Shown: piece by piece, positions 25,514 to 34,750 of the stretch
Layout of the letters: each line of letters starts with the position of its first letter
Position numbering within the stretch: position 1 is the stretch's first letter
NCBI RefSeq assembly: GCF_040537815.1
Contig: NZ_JBEWSZ010000011.1
Coordinates: forward strand, 45,507 to 109,506
Direction: 5' to 3'
Source: Mesorhizobium shangrilense
Lineage (GTDB): Bacteria > Pseudomonadota > Alphaproteobacteria > Rhizobiales > Rhizobiaceae
Length of the DNA: 64,000 nt
Position numbers and translations under genes: made by a program
The notes under the pieces: generated by a model
What the model was told of the DNA's origin: nothing
What the model saw: only the letters and a program-made list of their open reading frames with translations
Database searches by the model: none

Positions 25514-26440
25514 CTATTCCCTTCCCGGCGCGAACATGTCGAGCGCCAGTGCCGCGGCGCCAATCACGCCGGCATCATTGCCATGCTCCACCGTCACGAT
25601 GGCCGGCGGGCGGCCGGGCTTCAGCAGCACGAAATCCCTGACATTGCGGGCAATGCGATCGGTGAAGAACGGCCCGGCCAGCGACAGGCCGCCGCCGATG
25701 ATCGCCGCTTCGATATTGAGCATGTTGGACATGATGCCGATCATCTGGCCCAGCCAGCGCGCCACCTCGTCGACCACCTGCAGCGCGATCGGCTCACCCT
25801 CCTTGGCGAGATCGCAGACCATCTTGGCATTCGCCGCATCGGTGTCAGGCTTGAGCTGGCGATAGCGGTTGACCAGCGCACGGGCGCTGGCCAGGTTCTC
25901 GACCATGCCCGGCACCGGGTCGGCAATGTCGGTACGGGCCGGGTCGAGCGAGATGCAGCCTAGCTGCGGCGGCAGCCCGTCCGGCCCGTCGATGACCTTG
26001 CGGTCGATGACCATCGCGCCGCCAATGCCGGTGCCCAGCGTGATCAGTGCGAAGCGGGAAAACGGACGCCCGGCGCCATGCCGCATCTCGCCATGGGTGG
26101 CGCAGACCGCATCGTTGCGAACAATGGCGGGCACGCCGAAATGGGCGCTGAACAGTTTTGACAGCGAGCCCTTCAGCAGAGCGGGGATCGCCGGGCAGCG
26201 GCCATTGAGCATGCCTGTCTCGGGATTTGGCGTGCCGGGCACGCCGATGCCGATCGTGGTGATCGCCGGAAACGCCCGCGTCAGTTCTTCGGTGGCTTTG
26301 GTGACCTGACCGACGAAATCCTCGAACTCGATATCGCGGTGCACCGGGACAGCGCCGCGCATCAGCACCTTGCCCGAACCGTCGACGGCGCCAAGCTTGA
26401 CCAGGCTGCCGCCAATGTCGATTCCGATCGCGACTGTCAT
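25514..26440 (-). CDS. ROK-family sugar kinase-like protein lacking the zinc motif
   Basis: The 308-residue ROK fold protein has phosphate-1 IGIDIGGSLVKLGAV at the start, the catalytic Asp in VRNDAVCATHGE (near 110) and LITLGTGIGGAMVIDRKV. The usual ROK zinc region (E-x-x-GH ... C-x-C-G-x-x-G-C-x-E) is replaced by PPQLGCISLDPART and IADPVPGMVENLAS. Neither the His nor the Cys set is present. It may still phosphorylate a sugar or may be a sensor. It overlaps the SIS gene by four bases (ATGA), so the two are translationally coupled in a sugar ABC operon. Confidence 0.82.
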   Translation of the reverse strand: MTVAIGIDIGGSLVKLGAVDGSGKVLMRGAVPVHRDIEFEDFVGQVTKATEELTRAFPAITTIGIGVPGTPNPETGMLNGRCPAIPALLKGSLSKLFSAHFGVPAIVRNDAVCATHGEMRHGAGRPFSRFALITLGTGIGGAMVIDRKVIDGPDGLPPQLGCISLDPARTDIADPVPGMVENLASARALVNRYRQLKPDTDAANAKMVCDLAKEGEPIALQVVDEVARWLGQMIGIMSNMLNIEAAIIGGGLSLAGPFFTDRIARNVRDFVLLKPGRPPAIVTVEHGNDAGVIGAAALALDMFAPGRE

Positions 26441-27483
26441 CAGGGCTCCTTGCGGATGCGCACGTTCAACCGGCGTCCGAGATTGGGATAGATCATCTTG
26501 TCGGGATCGATGCCGCGCGCGATCGCCAGCTCGCAGCCATACCATTGCAGCGGGATCGGCGCCCAGCAACCGGCCAGCCATTGCTGTTCCGGCGCCAGCG
26601 GCCAGCTGACATCGAGGTCGAAGCGGGTCGGATGTCCCGAAAGGTTGAGGACCACCGCGCGCGGCCCGAGCTCGGCCAGTGCCTCGCCCAGATTGGCGGC
26701 CACCTTGGCCTCGGTCTCGGTCTGCGCGATGGCGATCACCAGGCTCTTGTCGGTGGTGCCGTAGACATGGCCATGCAGCGCCTCCTCCGTATCGAAGGCG
26801 GCGGTCGGCACGCCGCTGATCTCGGCGATCTTCAGCGATGCCTCGAGCGCGGTGCCGAGATGCGTCGCCTGCCCGGCAACCAATATGTAGTCGGGAACGC
26901 CGAAGCGGGTGATCAGGTCCTTGGCGGCGGCCAGGCCGGTTTCGGCCGTCCGCTCCAGCTGGCCGACCAACCCCGACAGATCGCACGTCTTGTCGGCAAG
27001 CCTGGCGGCAACCGCCAGCACTGAGATGACGGTGGCGGTGTAGCCCATGGTCTTGGGGCCAACGGTTTCGGGACCGATCGGCATAACGATGATCTCGGCG
27101 CCCGTTTCGGTGATCAGGCTGTCGGCCTCACCGGTGATGACAAGCGTCGGAAAGCCGCTGGCGACCGACAGGCGCACAGCCTCGATGGTGGTGATGCTCA
27201 TGCCCGACTGCGAGGCGGCGAGAACCAGCGTGCGCTGGCCGGTTTGTTTTGGCGGCAGGCGCAGGAAGGCCTCCGGCTCCTTGGCGATCACCGACGCGCC
27301 GGTCCCTTCCTCCAGCGCCTCGGCGCCGGCCAGCAGCGCGTTCATCGACGACCCGGTGCCGAGCAGCACGATCCGCTCGGGCTTTTGGCTGAGGCAAGCG
27401 AAACTGTTGATGTCCGCGCCGATGGCGGCGGGGAGCGACGCAAGGGTCGACGGCTGCCGGCGGATGTAATTGCCTATCTGCAT
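26440..27483 (-). CDS. SIS-domain protein (sugar isomerase/deaminase, AgaS/FrlB-like)
   Basis: The 347-residue protein contains two SIS (phosphosugar-binding) domains. The first has ERIVLLGTGSSMNALLAGAE and VLAASQSGMSITTIEAV; the second, from about residue 195, has YILVAGQATHLGTALEASLK, then IAEISGVPTAAFDTEEALHG. The GTGSS loop, serines in SQSG and the Glu-rich FDTEEALHGH are the sites that bind phosphosugars and deaminate or isomerise them in GlmS-, AgaS- and FrlB-type enzymes. There is no glutaminase domain, so it is not GlmS. With the ROK protein and the ABC genes it points to an amino sugar or fructosamine-like substrate (inference). Confidence 0.87.
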   Translation of the reverse strand: MQIGNYIRRQPSTLASLPAAIGADINSFACLSQKPERIVLLGTGSSMNALLAGAEALEEGTGASVIAKEPEAFLRLPPKQTGQRTLVLAASQSGMSITTIEAVRLSVASGFPTLVITGEADSLITETGAEIIVMPIGPETVGPKTMGYTATVISVLAVAARLADKTCDLSGLVGQLERTAETGLAAAKDLITRFGVPDYILVAGQATHLGTALEASLKIAEISGVPTAAFDTEEALHGHVYGTTDKSLVIAIAQTETEAKVAANLGEALAELGPRAVVLNLSGHPTRFDLDVSWPLAPEQQWLAGCWAPIPLQWYGCELAIARGIDPDKMIYPNLGRRLNVRIRKEP

Positions 27484-27547
27484 GTCAATGTTCCATCAGT
27501 TCGAAAGTGTCGGTGTTTGAAAATCTGTCGCGTCAGGTGGCGCCGGT

Positions 27548-28420
27548 CTATTTGCTGTAGCCCTTGCTCAGGCCGCTGATGAACTGCCGCGAGAACAGGG
27601 TGAACAGCACCACCAGCGGCACCGCGCCGAGTGTCAGCGCTGCCAGAAGTGCCGGATAGTCGTTCATGAACTGCCCGACGAATTGCTGCACGCCGAGCGT
27701 CACCGTCTGGTTCTGCTTGCTTGGCGCCAGGATCAGCGGGAACCAGAGGTCGTTCCACACCGGCAGCATGGTCAGCGCGGCCACAGCGGCGAGACCGGGC
27801 CTGACCAGCGGCAGCACGATCCAGAAGGTGCGCAACTCACTCGCACCATCCATGCGGGCCGCTTCCTTGAGGTCAGTGGGCACGGTGCGGAAATAGGTGA
27901 CCATCAGCGTCACCGCGATCGGGATGCTCATGGCGGTGTAGACGAGGATGAGCGCTACCAGCGTGTCCATCAGCTTCCACGCCATCATCATCTGGATGAT
28001 GGGAATGGTGCCCAGCCGGATCGGCAGCATGATGCCGAGCACGAACAGCCCGCCGATGAGCGAGGTGATGCGCACGCGGTATTCGACCAGCGCGAAAGCG
28101 GCGAGCGTCGACACCACGATCGTCAACACGATCGTGGTCACGGTGACGACCAGACTGTTGCGGTAGTTGACAATGAAATTGCCGCGCGTGAAGACCCGCT
28201 TGTAGCCTTCGAGGCTGAAGGTTTTGGCCGTCGGAAGGTCGAACGGCCCACCAAAAATCGCCGGCGTCGTCTTCAGCGAATTGATGATGACGATCAGCAC
28301 CGGCCCGATGGCAAGCAGGACGAACAGGATCAGCAGCGCATGCACGATGATGCGCTCGAAGGTCCAGGGTTCGCTGCCCTGGCGGCGCGCACGTGGCATG
28401 GCGAGGTCTGGGGCGCTCAT
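27548..28420 (-). CDS. Sugar ABC transporter permease, MalG-like
   Basis: The 290-residue protein has six helices and a MalG-type N-terminal segment. The EAA loop reads LKEAARMDGASELRTFWIVL, followed by PLVRPGLAAVAALTMLPVW. It begins 10 bases after the MalF-like gene and precedes the SIS gene by 64 bases. It forms the channel with its partner. Confidence 0.92.
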   Translation of the reverse strand: MSAPDLAMPRARRQGSEPWTFERIIVHALLILFVLLAIGPVLIVIINSLKTTPAIFGGPFDLPTAKTFSLEGYKRVFTRGNFIVNYRNSLVVTVTTIVLTIVVSTLAAFALVEYRVRITSLIGGLFVLGIMLPIRLGTIPIIQMMMAWKLMDTLVALILVYTAMSIPIAVTLMVTYFRTVPTDLKEAARMDGASELRTFWIVLPLVRPGLAAVAALTMLPVWNDLWFPLILAPSKQNQTVTLGVQQFVGQFMNDYPALLAALTLGAVPLVVLFTLFSRQFISGLSKGYSK

Positions 28421-28430
28421 GTCAGCTCTC

Positions 28431-29318
28431 CTAGACCGAGTAGGATTTCAGGCGGCGCTGCACCAGCCAGAAGTAGACGGCTGTCACCACCAGCACGGTG
28501 GTGAAGATCACCGTCGCCACCGCCGCGCCGAGATCGAGATCGGCAAGCTGCCCGCTCGAGCCGAAGAAGGTGCGGTAGAAATAGGTGCCGAGGATGTCCG
28601 TGCTGTAATTCGGCCCGGGCGCCGAACCGTTCAGCGCGAACACCAGGTCGAAGCCGTTGAATGTCCAGATATAGGTGAGGATGGCGATCAGCCCGAATTG
28701 CGGCGCGATCAGCGGAAACTTGATCTTCCAGAAGGTCGTCCAGCCGCCGGCGCCGTCGATATTTGCGGCCTCGACAAGCTCGTTGGGCACCGCCAGCAGG
28801 GCGCTGTAGAGAAAGACCATCGGTATCCCGAAATACTGCCACACCGACATCAGCGAGATGGTGGTGAGCGCGGTCGATTCGGTGCCCAGCAGCGGAAAGC
28901 CGACCAGCCCCCACAGCGGATTGATGATCAGGCGCCAGACGAAGCCGACGATCACCACCGACAGCGTCGCCGGAATGAACAGGAGCGTGCGGTAGATGCC
29001 TTCCGAGCGCGCAAGCTTGCCCGAGGTCAGCAGCGCCGCCAGCAGCAGCCCCATCGGGACTTCGACAATGAGATGGATGGCGAAATACTGCATGTTGTTG
29101 AGCAACGCATTCCAGAAGCGGGCGCTGATGGTCGGGTGGGTGAAAAGACGTTCGTAATTGGCGAGGCCGACGAAGGTGTCACCCGAGGCGCCATTGGTCT
29201 GGAAGAAGCTCATGACGATCGAGGTCGCCAGCGGCAGCACGGCAAAGACCAGGTAGACGGCCAGGGCCGGCAGCACGAACAGCAGCAGGTTTCTGTAGGC
29301 GGCAGCGGGAGATATCAA
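28431..29318 (-). CDS. Sugar ABC transporter permease, MalF-like
   Basis: The 295-residue protein has six helices, opening with YRNLLLFVLPALAVYLVFAV. The EAA loop is LVEAANIDGAGGWTTFWKIK, then FPLIAPQFGLIAILTYIWTF and NGFDLVFALN, typical of CUT1 permeases. It is preceded by a hairpin that separates it from the binding-protein gene, which may lower permease expression relative to the binding protein. Confidence 0.92.
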   Translation of the reverse strand: MISPAAAYRNLLLFVLPALAVYLVFAVLPLATSIVMSFFQTNGASGDTFVGLANYERLFTHPTISARFWNALLNNMQYFAIHLIVEVPMGLLLAALLTSGKLARSEGIYRTLLFIPATLSVVIVGFVWRLIINPLWGLVGFPLLGTESTALTTISLMSVWQYFGIPMVFLYSALLAVPNELVEAANIDGAGGWTTFWKIKFPLIAPQFGLIAILTYIWTFNGFDLVFALNGSAPGPNYSTDILGTYFYRTFFGSSGQLADLDLGAAVATVIFTTVLVVTAVYFWLVQRRLKSYSV

Positions 29319-29368
29319 CGGATGACCTCATGTTCACGCCGGCGGGGATGCGCGGCGTGCCCGAGAGA

Positions 29369-29395
29369 TTACGCGCGGCCGGTTGCCGCGCGTAA
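29369..29395 (-). terminator. Hairpin between binding-protein and permease genes (attenuator-like)
   Basis: An 11-bp perfect stem (TTACGCGCGGC and its complement) with a 5-base loop lies 11 bases from the binding-protein stop. There is no T run, so partial termination or 3' mRNA protection is more likely than full termination. Confidence 0.6.
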
Positions 29396-29406
29396 CCTGC
29401 CCTGGA

Positions 29407-30675
29407 TTACTTCTTTTGCGGTCCGTACCAGGATGCAAGCCCGGTCTGCAGCTCGGTGGCGACCTGCTGCGGCGTGACGTCCAGCTTGGTGTACATCACC
29501 TGCAGCAGGCGCCAGGTCTCGTCGTCGAGCGGCGGCGTGCCGGCGCTCAGGCGATCAAGCGCCAGGCGTGGCGTGAGCTGTGCGCCCTTCTTCAGATCGG
29601 CGAAATCCTGCGCCAGCTTGTTCTTGTAGGCGACCGGCTTGTTGCCCATGGCAAAGAAGCCAGGCGCGGCATTGACGTAGAGTTCCTGGAATTCAGGCCC
29701 GGCAACCCAGTCGAGGAAGGTTTTGGCCGCTTCCTTGTGCGTGCTCTTGGCATTGATGCCGATGCCCATGTCCGGCATTTCCTGCAGGTAACGCTGGTCG
29801 CCGGCCTTCGGCACCGGCGGCCCGAACACGCCGACATTGAGGCCGGTCGAGGTCGCCTGGTTGATGTCCCACGAGCCGTCGGGAAGGATCGCCGCCTTGC
29901 CCAGTGTGAACAGCTGCGTCATGTCGGCATAGTTCAGGCTCTCCTGCCCGGCAGGCAGGAACGGCTTCCAGGCCGCGAAGGCGGCGATGGCATCGACGAA
30001 CTCGGGATCGGTCAGCTTCTTCTTGCCGTCGATCAGGCCAAGCCGGCCCTCCTCGCCTTTCCAGTAGGCCGGGCCGATGCTGTAGAGACCGTTATAGGCG
30101 AGCTGCCAGGATTCGGCCGCTCCGTAGGCCAGCGGCGTGTAGCGGCCGTCCTTCTTGATTGCCTTCAAGACATCGATGAACTCGGCGCTGGTGGTCGGCA
30201 CCTTCAGCCCCAGTTCCTTAAAGATATCGGCATTGTAGTAGAAGCCGGCCAGCACGGCGGCGACCGGCAGGCAGTAAGTCTTGTCGTCGGCGCCGCTCCA
30301 CGCAGCCCTGGAGGTCTTGTCGAAATTCGCCAGGCCCGGCAACCCTTCAAGAGATTCGAAATAGCCGCGTTTGATCCATTCGCGGTTCACGTCGAACGGC
30401 CGGCAGGTGATCAGGTCGCCACCGGCGCCGCCCTCGACCTGCGACTGGATGGCGGCGTTGTATTCATTGGTGTTGATCGGCGCGAACTCGACCTTGATGT
30501 CGGGATGCTTGGCTTCGAAGGCCGGCAGGATCGTGTCCTGCCAGACCGCGATGTCCTCGGTGCGCCAGCTGTTCAAGGTGATGGTGACAGGGTCGGCATA
30601 GGCAATGCCGACGCCACTGGAAAACATCACGCTGACAGTCATTGCCAGCGGGATCGATGCACGTATCGAACGCAT
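29407..30675 (-). CDS. Sugar ABC transporter substrate-binding protein
   Basis: This 422-residue protein of the SBP_bac_1 (CUT1) class heads the sugar operon. It has a signal peptide (about residues 1-28, ending IAYA) and then TITLNSWRTEDIAVWQDTIL, EAKHPDIKVEFAPIN, YGAAESWQLAYNGLY and LYVNAAPGFFAMGNKP. The start at 30675 follows a strong GAGGGAGGAG ribosome-binding site; the longer in-frame extension crosses the operator. The order binding protein, MalF, MalG, SIS, ROK, ATPase suggests uptake and first-step processing of one sugar or amino sugar. Confidence 0.92.
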   Translation of the reverse strand: MRSIRASIPLAMTVSVMFSSGVGIAYADPVTITLNSWRTEDIAVWQDTILPAFEAKHPDIKVEFAPINTNEYNAAIQSQVEGGAGGDLITCRPFDVNREWIKRGYFESLEGLPGLANFDKTSRAAWSGADDKTYCLPVAAVLAGFYYNADIFKELGLKVPTTSAEFIDVLKAIKKDGRYTPLAYGAAESWQLAYNGLYSIGPAYWKGEEGRLGLIDGKKKLTDPEFVDAIAAFAAWKPFLPAGQESLNYADMTQLFTLGKAAILPDGSWDINQATSTGLNVGVFGPPVPKAGDQRYLQEMPDMGIGINAKSTHKEAAKTFLDWVAGPEFQELYVNAAPGFFAMGNKPVAYKNKLAQDFADLKKGAQLTPRLALDRLSAGTPPLDDETWRLLQVMYTKLDVTPQQVATELQTGLASWYGPQKK

Positions 30676-30750
30676 TTTGGGCTCCTCCCTCAACACGGTG
30701 CTTCGTGTGGATTCACGATTTTGCACTGTTGCCCCGGACCATACATACTG

Positions 30751-30773
30751 ATACATCTTGTGACAAGTGGTAT
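30751..30773. promoter_or_regulatory. Probable HutC-type GntR operator in the divergent promoter region
   Basis: The 23-base imperfect palindrome reads ATAC-at-CTTGT-g-ACAAG-tg-GTAT, with 9 of 11 pairs matched about the central G. It lies between the sugar ABC operon and the oxidoreductase gene. The likely protein is the GntR/HutC regulator that is second gene of the rightward operon. Confidence 0.7.
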
Positions 30774-30862
30774 TGTGTTGTCTTTTCCACAGCGATAGGC
30801 GCCTTTCGGTTCGAACACCGCCGGATCGCCAAGATACCGGATCAAATTTTGGGGAGGATTTT

Positions 30863-31903
30863 ATGATTGGAGTTGGAATTCTGGGCTCGGGCTTCATCGC
30901 CGAGACCTACGCGGACTCGCTGCTCGACGTGCGCAACGCCGAGCTCGTGGCCTGCTATTCGCGCGGCTTCGAGCGCGCCACCGCCTTCGCCAGGAAATGG
31001 GGGCCCAAGGTCAGCGCTCACAAGGACATGGATGCGCTCTGCGCCGATCCGGCGGTCAATCTTGTGGTCATCGCCCTGCCTAACGAGATCCATCTCGAAG
31101 CGGTCAGGATCGCCGCCAGCCACGGCAAGGCCGTGATCTGCACCAAGCCGCTGGCGCGCACGGAAAGGGAAGCGCGGGAGATCCTCGAGATCGTTCGGCG
31201 CGCCGGCGTCTGGCACGGCTATGCCGAGAGCGCGGTTTTTTCGCCCAACATCGAAAAGGCCTATCAGATGGTGAAGGCGGGCGGCATCGGCGACCTCCTG
31301 ACGATGCGGGCCCGCGAGGCCCATTCGGGGCCGCACGCGCCGCACTTCTGGAACGCCGAGCTTGCCGGCGGCGGCGCGCTGCTCGACATGGGCTGCCACA
31401 CCGTGGAAAGCGCCCGTCACTTCTTTGGCAAGGACAATCCGGTGACCGAGGTGATGGCCTGGGGTGCCACAATGGTGCATGGCGACAAGACCACGGGAGA
31501 GGACACGGCGATCGCGCTGTTGAAATTCGCCGGCGGCCAGCTCGCCACCATCGAATCGTCCTGGATCGAAAAGGGCGGCATGCAGCTTCGCCACGAACTG
31601 GTCGGCTCCGCCGGCCGCATCGTCACCGACACTTCGGTCGGTCCGGTCTGGGGGTTCGTCGAGAAACCGGTGGGTTATCTGGTGGAGAAGGCGGACGCCG
31701 AGACCGGTTGGGTGTATCCCGTTCCAGAGGAAACCCGGGCATACGGCTTTTCGCAGCAGATGCGCCACTTCTGCGACCACTTCGCGGCGGGGACGGTGCC
31801 GTCGGAGACGTTCGAGGATGGCGTCATCGTCAACCGGATAATTGACGCCTGCTACCGTTCGATGCGAACGGGCGTGTGGGAAAAGATAGGGGCGGATGGG
31901 TGA
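30863..31903 (+). CDS. Gfo/Idh/MocA-family oxidoreductase
   Basis: The 346-residue NAD(P)-dependent sugar dehydrogenase has an N-terminal Rossmann motif (GVGILGSGFIAETYADSL), the catalytic EKP-like motif present as CTKPLARTEREAREIL, and GGGALLDMGCHTVESARHFF with the usual active-site Asp and His. The start at 30863 follows GGGGAGGA. Members oxidise or epimerise sugars, polyols or inositols and often accompany ABC sugar operons. It is divergent from the sugar ABC operon and shares its operator. The GntR gene starts inside its stop codon (GTGA). Confidence 0.9.
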   Translation: MIGVGILGSGFIAETYADSLLDVRNAELVACYSRGFERATAFARKWGPKVSAHKDMDALCADPAVNLVVIALPNEIHLEAVRIAASHGKAVICTKPLARTEREAREILEIVRRAGVWHGYAESAVFSPNIEKAYQMVKAGGIGDLLTMRAREAHSGPHAPHFWNAELAGGGALLDMGCHTVESARHFFGKDNPVTEVMAWGATMVHGDKTTGEDTAIALLKFAGGQLATIESSWIEKGGMQLRHELVGSAGRIVTDTSVGPVWGFVEKPVGYLVEKADAETGWVYPVPEETRAYGFSQQMRHFCDHFAAGTVPSETFEDGVIVNRIIDACYRSMRTGVWEKIGADG

Positions 31904-32673
31904 CTGAGATGGAAGGCTCCCCGCTACAGTCGGACGGACCGGAGCCGCTGTGGCGGCTGGCCGCCGATGCGATCCTGCAGGAGATCGCCACCGGCAAGCT
32001 GGCGTCGGGCGCGCGTCTGCCGCCCGAGCGCGACCTGTTCACGCGCATGTCGATCAGCAGGGTCACCTTGCGCCGGGCCCTGCAAAGCCTGGTCGAGGAA
32101 GGCGTGCTGACGCCTTCCCATGGGCGCGGCTGGTATGTCTCGGCCAAGGTGCCGAAGGAATTTCCCAACACGCTGGAATCCTTCAGCGAGACCGCGCGGC
32201 GCCTGGGTCTTACGCCCTCCTCCGACGTGCTGCGCGCCGAGGAAGCGCCGGCCTCGCTGGACGAGGCCGAGGAGCTTTCCATCGCGCCCGGCGCGACCCT
32301 GTTTCATCTGGAGAGAATCCGGCGCCTCGACCAGGTTCCGGTCGCCGTCGACACCTCGTTCTTCGCCGCCGCCTTGGTTCCCGACCTCGGCAGCGTCGAC
32401 TTCAAGACGGCGTCGCTGTTCGGCCTGCTGATCAATGCCGGCGTCGACCTCGCCCGCGCCGAGACAACCATCGAGGCCCACGGCGCCGATCCCGTGCTGG
32501 CAGGCCATCTCGACATCGACGTTGGCAAATCCACGCTGGTCATGCGCCAGCTCATCGTCGATGCCGCTGGCCGCCCGCTGCTGTCCTCGACCATCCGCTA
32601 CGCCGGCGACCGCTATCGCCTGCGCACCTCGTTCTCCCGGACCGGAAGGACCACCGGCCGCAATCCGGGGTGA
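31900..32673 (+). CDS. GntR-family regulator, HutC (UTRA-domain) subgroup
   Basis: The 257-residue regulator has an N-terminal winged helix (PLWRLAADAILQEIATGKLA, then LPPERDLFTRMSISRVTLRR and GVLTPSHGRGWYVS). A UTRA effector domain from about residue 95 contains TLFHLERIRRLDQVPVAVDT, STLVMRQLIVDAAGRPL and LSSTIRYAGDRYRL. UTRA domains bind phosphosugars or related ligands, consistent with control of the neighbouring sugar operon. A GTG at 31900 overlapping the previous TGA is preferred; an ATG at 31909 and a GTG at 31876 are alternatives. It probably binds the palindrome at 30751-30773. Confidence 0.88.
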   Translation: MTEMEGSPLQSDGPEPLWRLAADAILQEIATGKLASGARLPPERDLFTRMSISRVTLRRALQSLVEEGVLTPSHGRGWYVSAKVPKEFPNTLESFSETARRLGLTPSSDVLRAEEAPASLDEAEELSIAPGATLFHLERIRRLDQVPVAVDTSFFAAALVPDLGSVDFKTASLFGLLINAGVDLARAETTIEAHGADPVLAGHLDIDVGKSTLVMRQLIVDAAGRPLLSSTIRYAGDRYRLRTSFSRTGRTTGRNPG

Positions 32674-32706
32674 TCGAAGCGGATCGCGTTAGAGCCGTTG
32701 CGGCGG

Positions 32707-33864
32707 TCAGCTGGCGCTCGCCGCGGCGGCCTTGGGGCGTACGCCGCGTCCGAACTCGACGTCCCAGCTGCGCTCCGCTGGTGCGCCCTCACCCTTCAGC
32801 CCAAGTTTGGGGAACAGCAGTTCGGCAACGTTGAACGCCTCTTCCAGATGCGGGTAGCCGGACGCGATGATCGTCTCGATGCCGATCTCCTGATACTCGC
32901 GAATGCGCGCGGCGACATTGTCGGGATTGCCGACCAGCGCCGTTCCCGCGCCGCCACGCACCAGCCCCGGTCCCGCCCACAAATTGGGACCGATGACCAG
33001 CTTATCGCGTCGGCCCTGGTGAAGCGCCGACATGCGCTTCTGCCCGACGGATTCGGAGATGTGGACAAAACCGTTCTGGGCTTCGGCGATCAGGTCGTCG
33101 GTGACGTGGCTGATCAGCCGATCGGCGGCGGCCCAGGCCGCCTCCTCGGTTTCGCGCACGATCAGGTGGATGCGAAGGCCGAAGCGGATCGTCCGGCCCT
33201 GCGCGGCAGCAGCCTTCCTGACGCGATCGATCTTTTCGGCAAGCTGGTCCACCGGTTCGCCCCAGCTCAGATAGGCGTCGACATGCTTGGCGGCGATTGC
33301 GATGCCGGCGTCCGAAGAACCTCCGAACCAGAGCGGCGGATGCGGATGCTGAACCGGCGGGAAGGAAATGTCGGTACCGTGGGCCGACAGGTACTTGCCC
33401 TCGAAATCCGCCGGCTCGCCCGAAAGGATGCGCCGCCAGATCGTCAGGAACTCGTCGGTCTGCGCGTAACGCTCGTCATGGCTGAGCTTGTTGCCGTCGC
33501 CCGCTAGGTCGGCCGGATCCGCACCCGTGACGACATTGAGCAGGACGCGGCCATTGGAAATGCGGTCCAGCGTGGCCGCATGACGCGCAAACAGCGCCGG
33601 CGTTCCGCTGCCCGGCCGAAGCGCCACAAGGAATTTCAGCCGTTCGGTGAGCGGGATCAACCCAGCCGCCACGATCCAGGCGTCCTCGCACCGTGTTCCG
33701 GTGGGCAGGAGCACGCCCTTGAAGCCAAGCCGGTCGGCGGCCTGGGCGATCTCCTTGAGATAGCCGAAGGTTGCCGGGCGGTGCCGCTCGTCGGTGCCGA
33801 GATAGGGTCCATCGCCATGCGTCGGCAGGTACCAGTAGAGATCGAGCGGTTTGCTGGACATCAA
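32707..33864 (-). CDS. ssuD: FMNH2-dependent alkanesulfonate monooxygenase
   Basis: The 385-residue TIM-barrel flavin-dependent monooxygenase of the luciferase superfamily releases sulfite from alkanesulfonates using reduced FMN. Recognisable parts are [60 protein letters not shown] and [20 protein letters not shown], all close to SsuD. It is the last gene of the operon with tauABC-type transport genes. The required NAD(P)H:FMN reductase (SsuE) is not seen in the window and must come from elsewhere. The C-terminus ([16 protein letters not shown]) is slightly extended. Confidence 0.93.
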   Translation of the reverse strand: MMSSKPLDLYWYLPTHGDGPYLGTDERHRPATFGYLKEIAQAADRLGFKGVLLPTGTRCEDAWIVAAGLIPLTERLKFLVALRPGSGTPALFARHAATLDRISNGRVLLNVVTGADPADLAGDGNKLSHDERYAQTDEFLTIWRRILSGEPADFEGKYLSAHGTDISFPPVQHPHPPLWFGGSSDAGIAIAAKHVDAYLSWGEPVDQLAEKIDRVRKAAAAQGRTIRFGLRIHLIVRETEEAAWAAADRLISHVTDDLIAEAQNGFVHISESVGQKRMSALHQGRRDKLVIGPNLWAGPGLVRGGAGTALVGNPDNVAARIREYQEIGIETIIASGYPHLEEAFNVAELLFPKLGLKGEGAPAERSWDVEFGRGVRPKAAAASAS

Positions 33865-33892
33865 ATTGTTCCTTCAGCGATGCGGAATGCGG

Positions 33893-33914
33893 GGGCAAGC
33901 GTCAGAGCTTGCCC
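33893..33914 (-). terminator. Hairpin between permease and monooxygenase genes
   Basis: An 8-bp stem (GGGCAAGC and its complement) with a 6-base loop overlaps the permease stop codon, 29 bases before the monooxygenase start. It is probably a weak attenuator or mRNA-stability element. Confidence 0.45.
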
Positions 33915-34750
33915 TTCCAGGGGATGAGCCGGTGCTCCAGCCAGCGCATGCCGCTGGTGAAGGCGAAGGCCAGGATGGCGATAACGATGAGGCCGACGAA
34001 GACGACATCGGTGGCGAGGAAATTGGCCGCCGACATGATCATGTAGCCAAGGCCCGACTGGGCGGCGATCAGTTCGGCCGCGACCAGCGTCGACAAGCCG
34101 GCGCCAATGGCAATCTTCAGGCCGGTCATGATTTCCGGCAGTGCGGACGGCAGGATGATGCTGGTGAACAGTTGCAGGCGGCTGGCGCCAAGCGACAGCG
34201 CGGCATTGATCCGTTCAATCGGTACGGAGCGGACCCCGGCCTGCGCGGCAAAGCAGATCGGGGCAAAGGTCGACAGCGACAGGAGCACGATCTTGGAGGT
34301 CTCGCCGATGCCCAGCCAGATGATCAGCAGCGGCAAATAGGCCAAAGGCGGCAGGCCCCAGTAGAGATCGATCGGCACGCTGAAGATGCCCTTGACCCAG
34401 CGGTTGAGCCCCATCAGCAAGCCCAGCGGAATGCCAAGGAAAATGCCGACGCCGAGTGCCGCGGCGATGCGGCCAAGGCTGGCCAGAGTGTGGTCGAGCA
34501 GCGTGCCGTTGGCATAGCCGTCGGCCCAGACGGCGCTGAACTGGGTCAGCACCTCGGACGGCGACGGCAGGAACAGCGGCGACGCCCATTCGAAATGCGC
34601 GGCGAGGAACCACAAGGCGATCAGCGCAGCCAGCGTGGCCAGGCTGATGCCGAGCGTGCTTGTCGATGCGGCCCGGCGGGGTCGAGAGGACGGCGCGCGC
34701 TTGGCCGTCGAGGACGAAAATGAAGTTGGGGAATTGGCGGCAAGCGTCAT
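33902..34750 (-). CDS. tauC: Sulfonate ABC transporter permease, TauC/SsuC-like
   Basis: The 282-residue membrane protein has a cytoplasmic basic N-terminus ([11 protein letters not shown]) and about six helices. The EAA loop of the taurine/sulfonate/nitrate group reads [20 protein letters not shown], then [20 protein letters not shown]. Its start overlaps the stop of the ATPase gene (ATGA). It could equally be called SsuC. I use the tau name because the binding protein resembles TauA and the ATPase TauB. Confidence 0.85.
   Translation of the reverse strand: MTLAANSPTSFSSSTAKRAPSSRPRRAASTSTLGISLATLAALIALWFLAAHFEWASPLFLPSPSEVLTQFSAVWADGYANGTLLDHTLASLGRIAAALGVGIFLGIPLGLLMGLNRWVKGIFSVPIDLYWGLPPLAYLPLLIIWLGIGETSKIVLLSLSTFAPICFAAQAGVRSVPIERINAALSLGASRLQLFTSIILPSALPEIMTGLKIAIGAGLSTLVAAELIAAQSGLGYMIMSAANFLATDVVFVGLIVIAILAFAFTSGMRWLEHRLIPWKGKL

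Noticed and set aside
29383..30798. 471-codon plus-strand open frame opposite the sugar-binding protein
   Set aside because: It has no ribosome-binding site and no domain, and the opposite strand is a clear binding protein.
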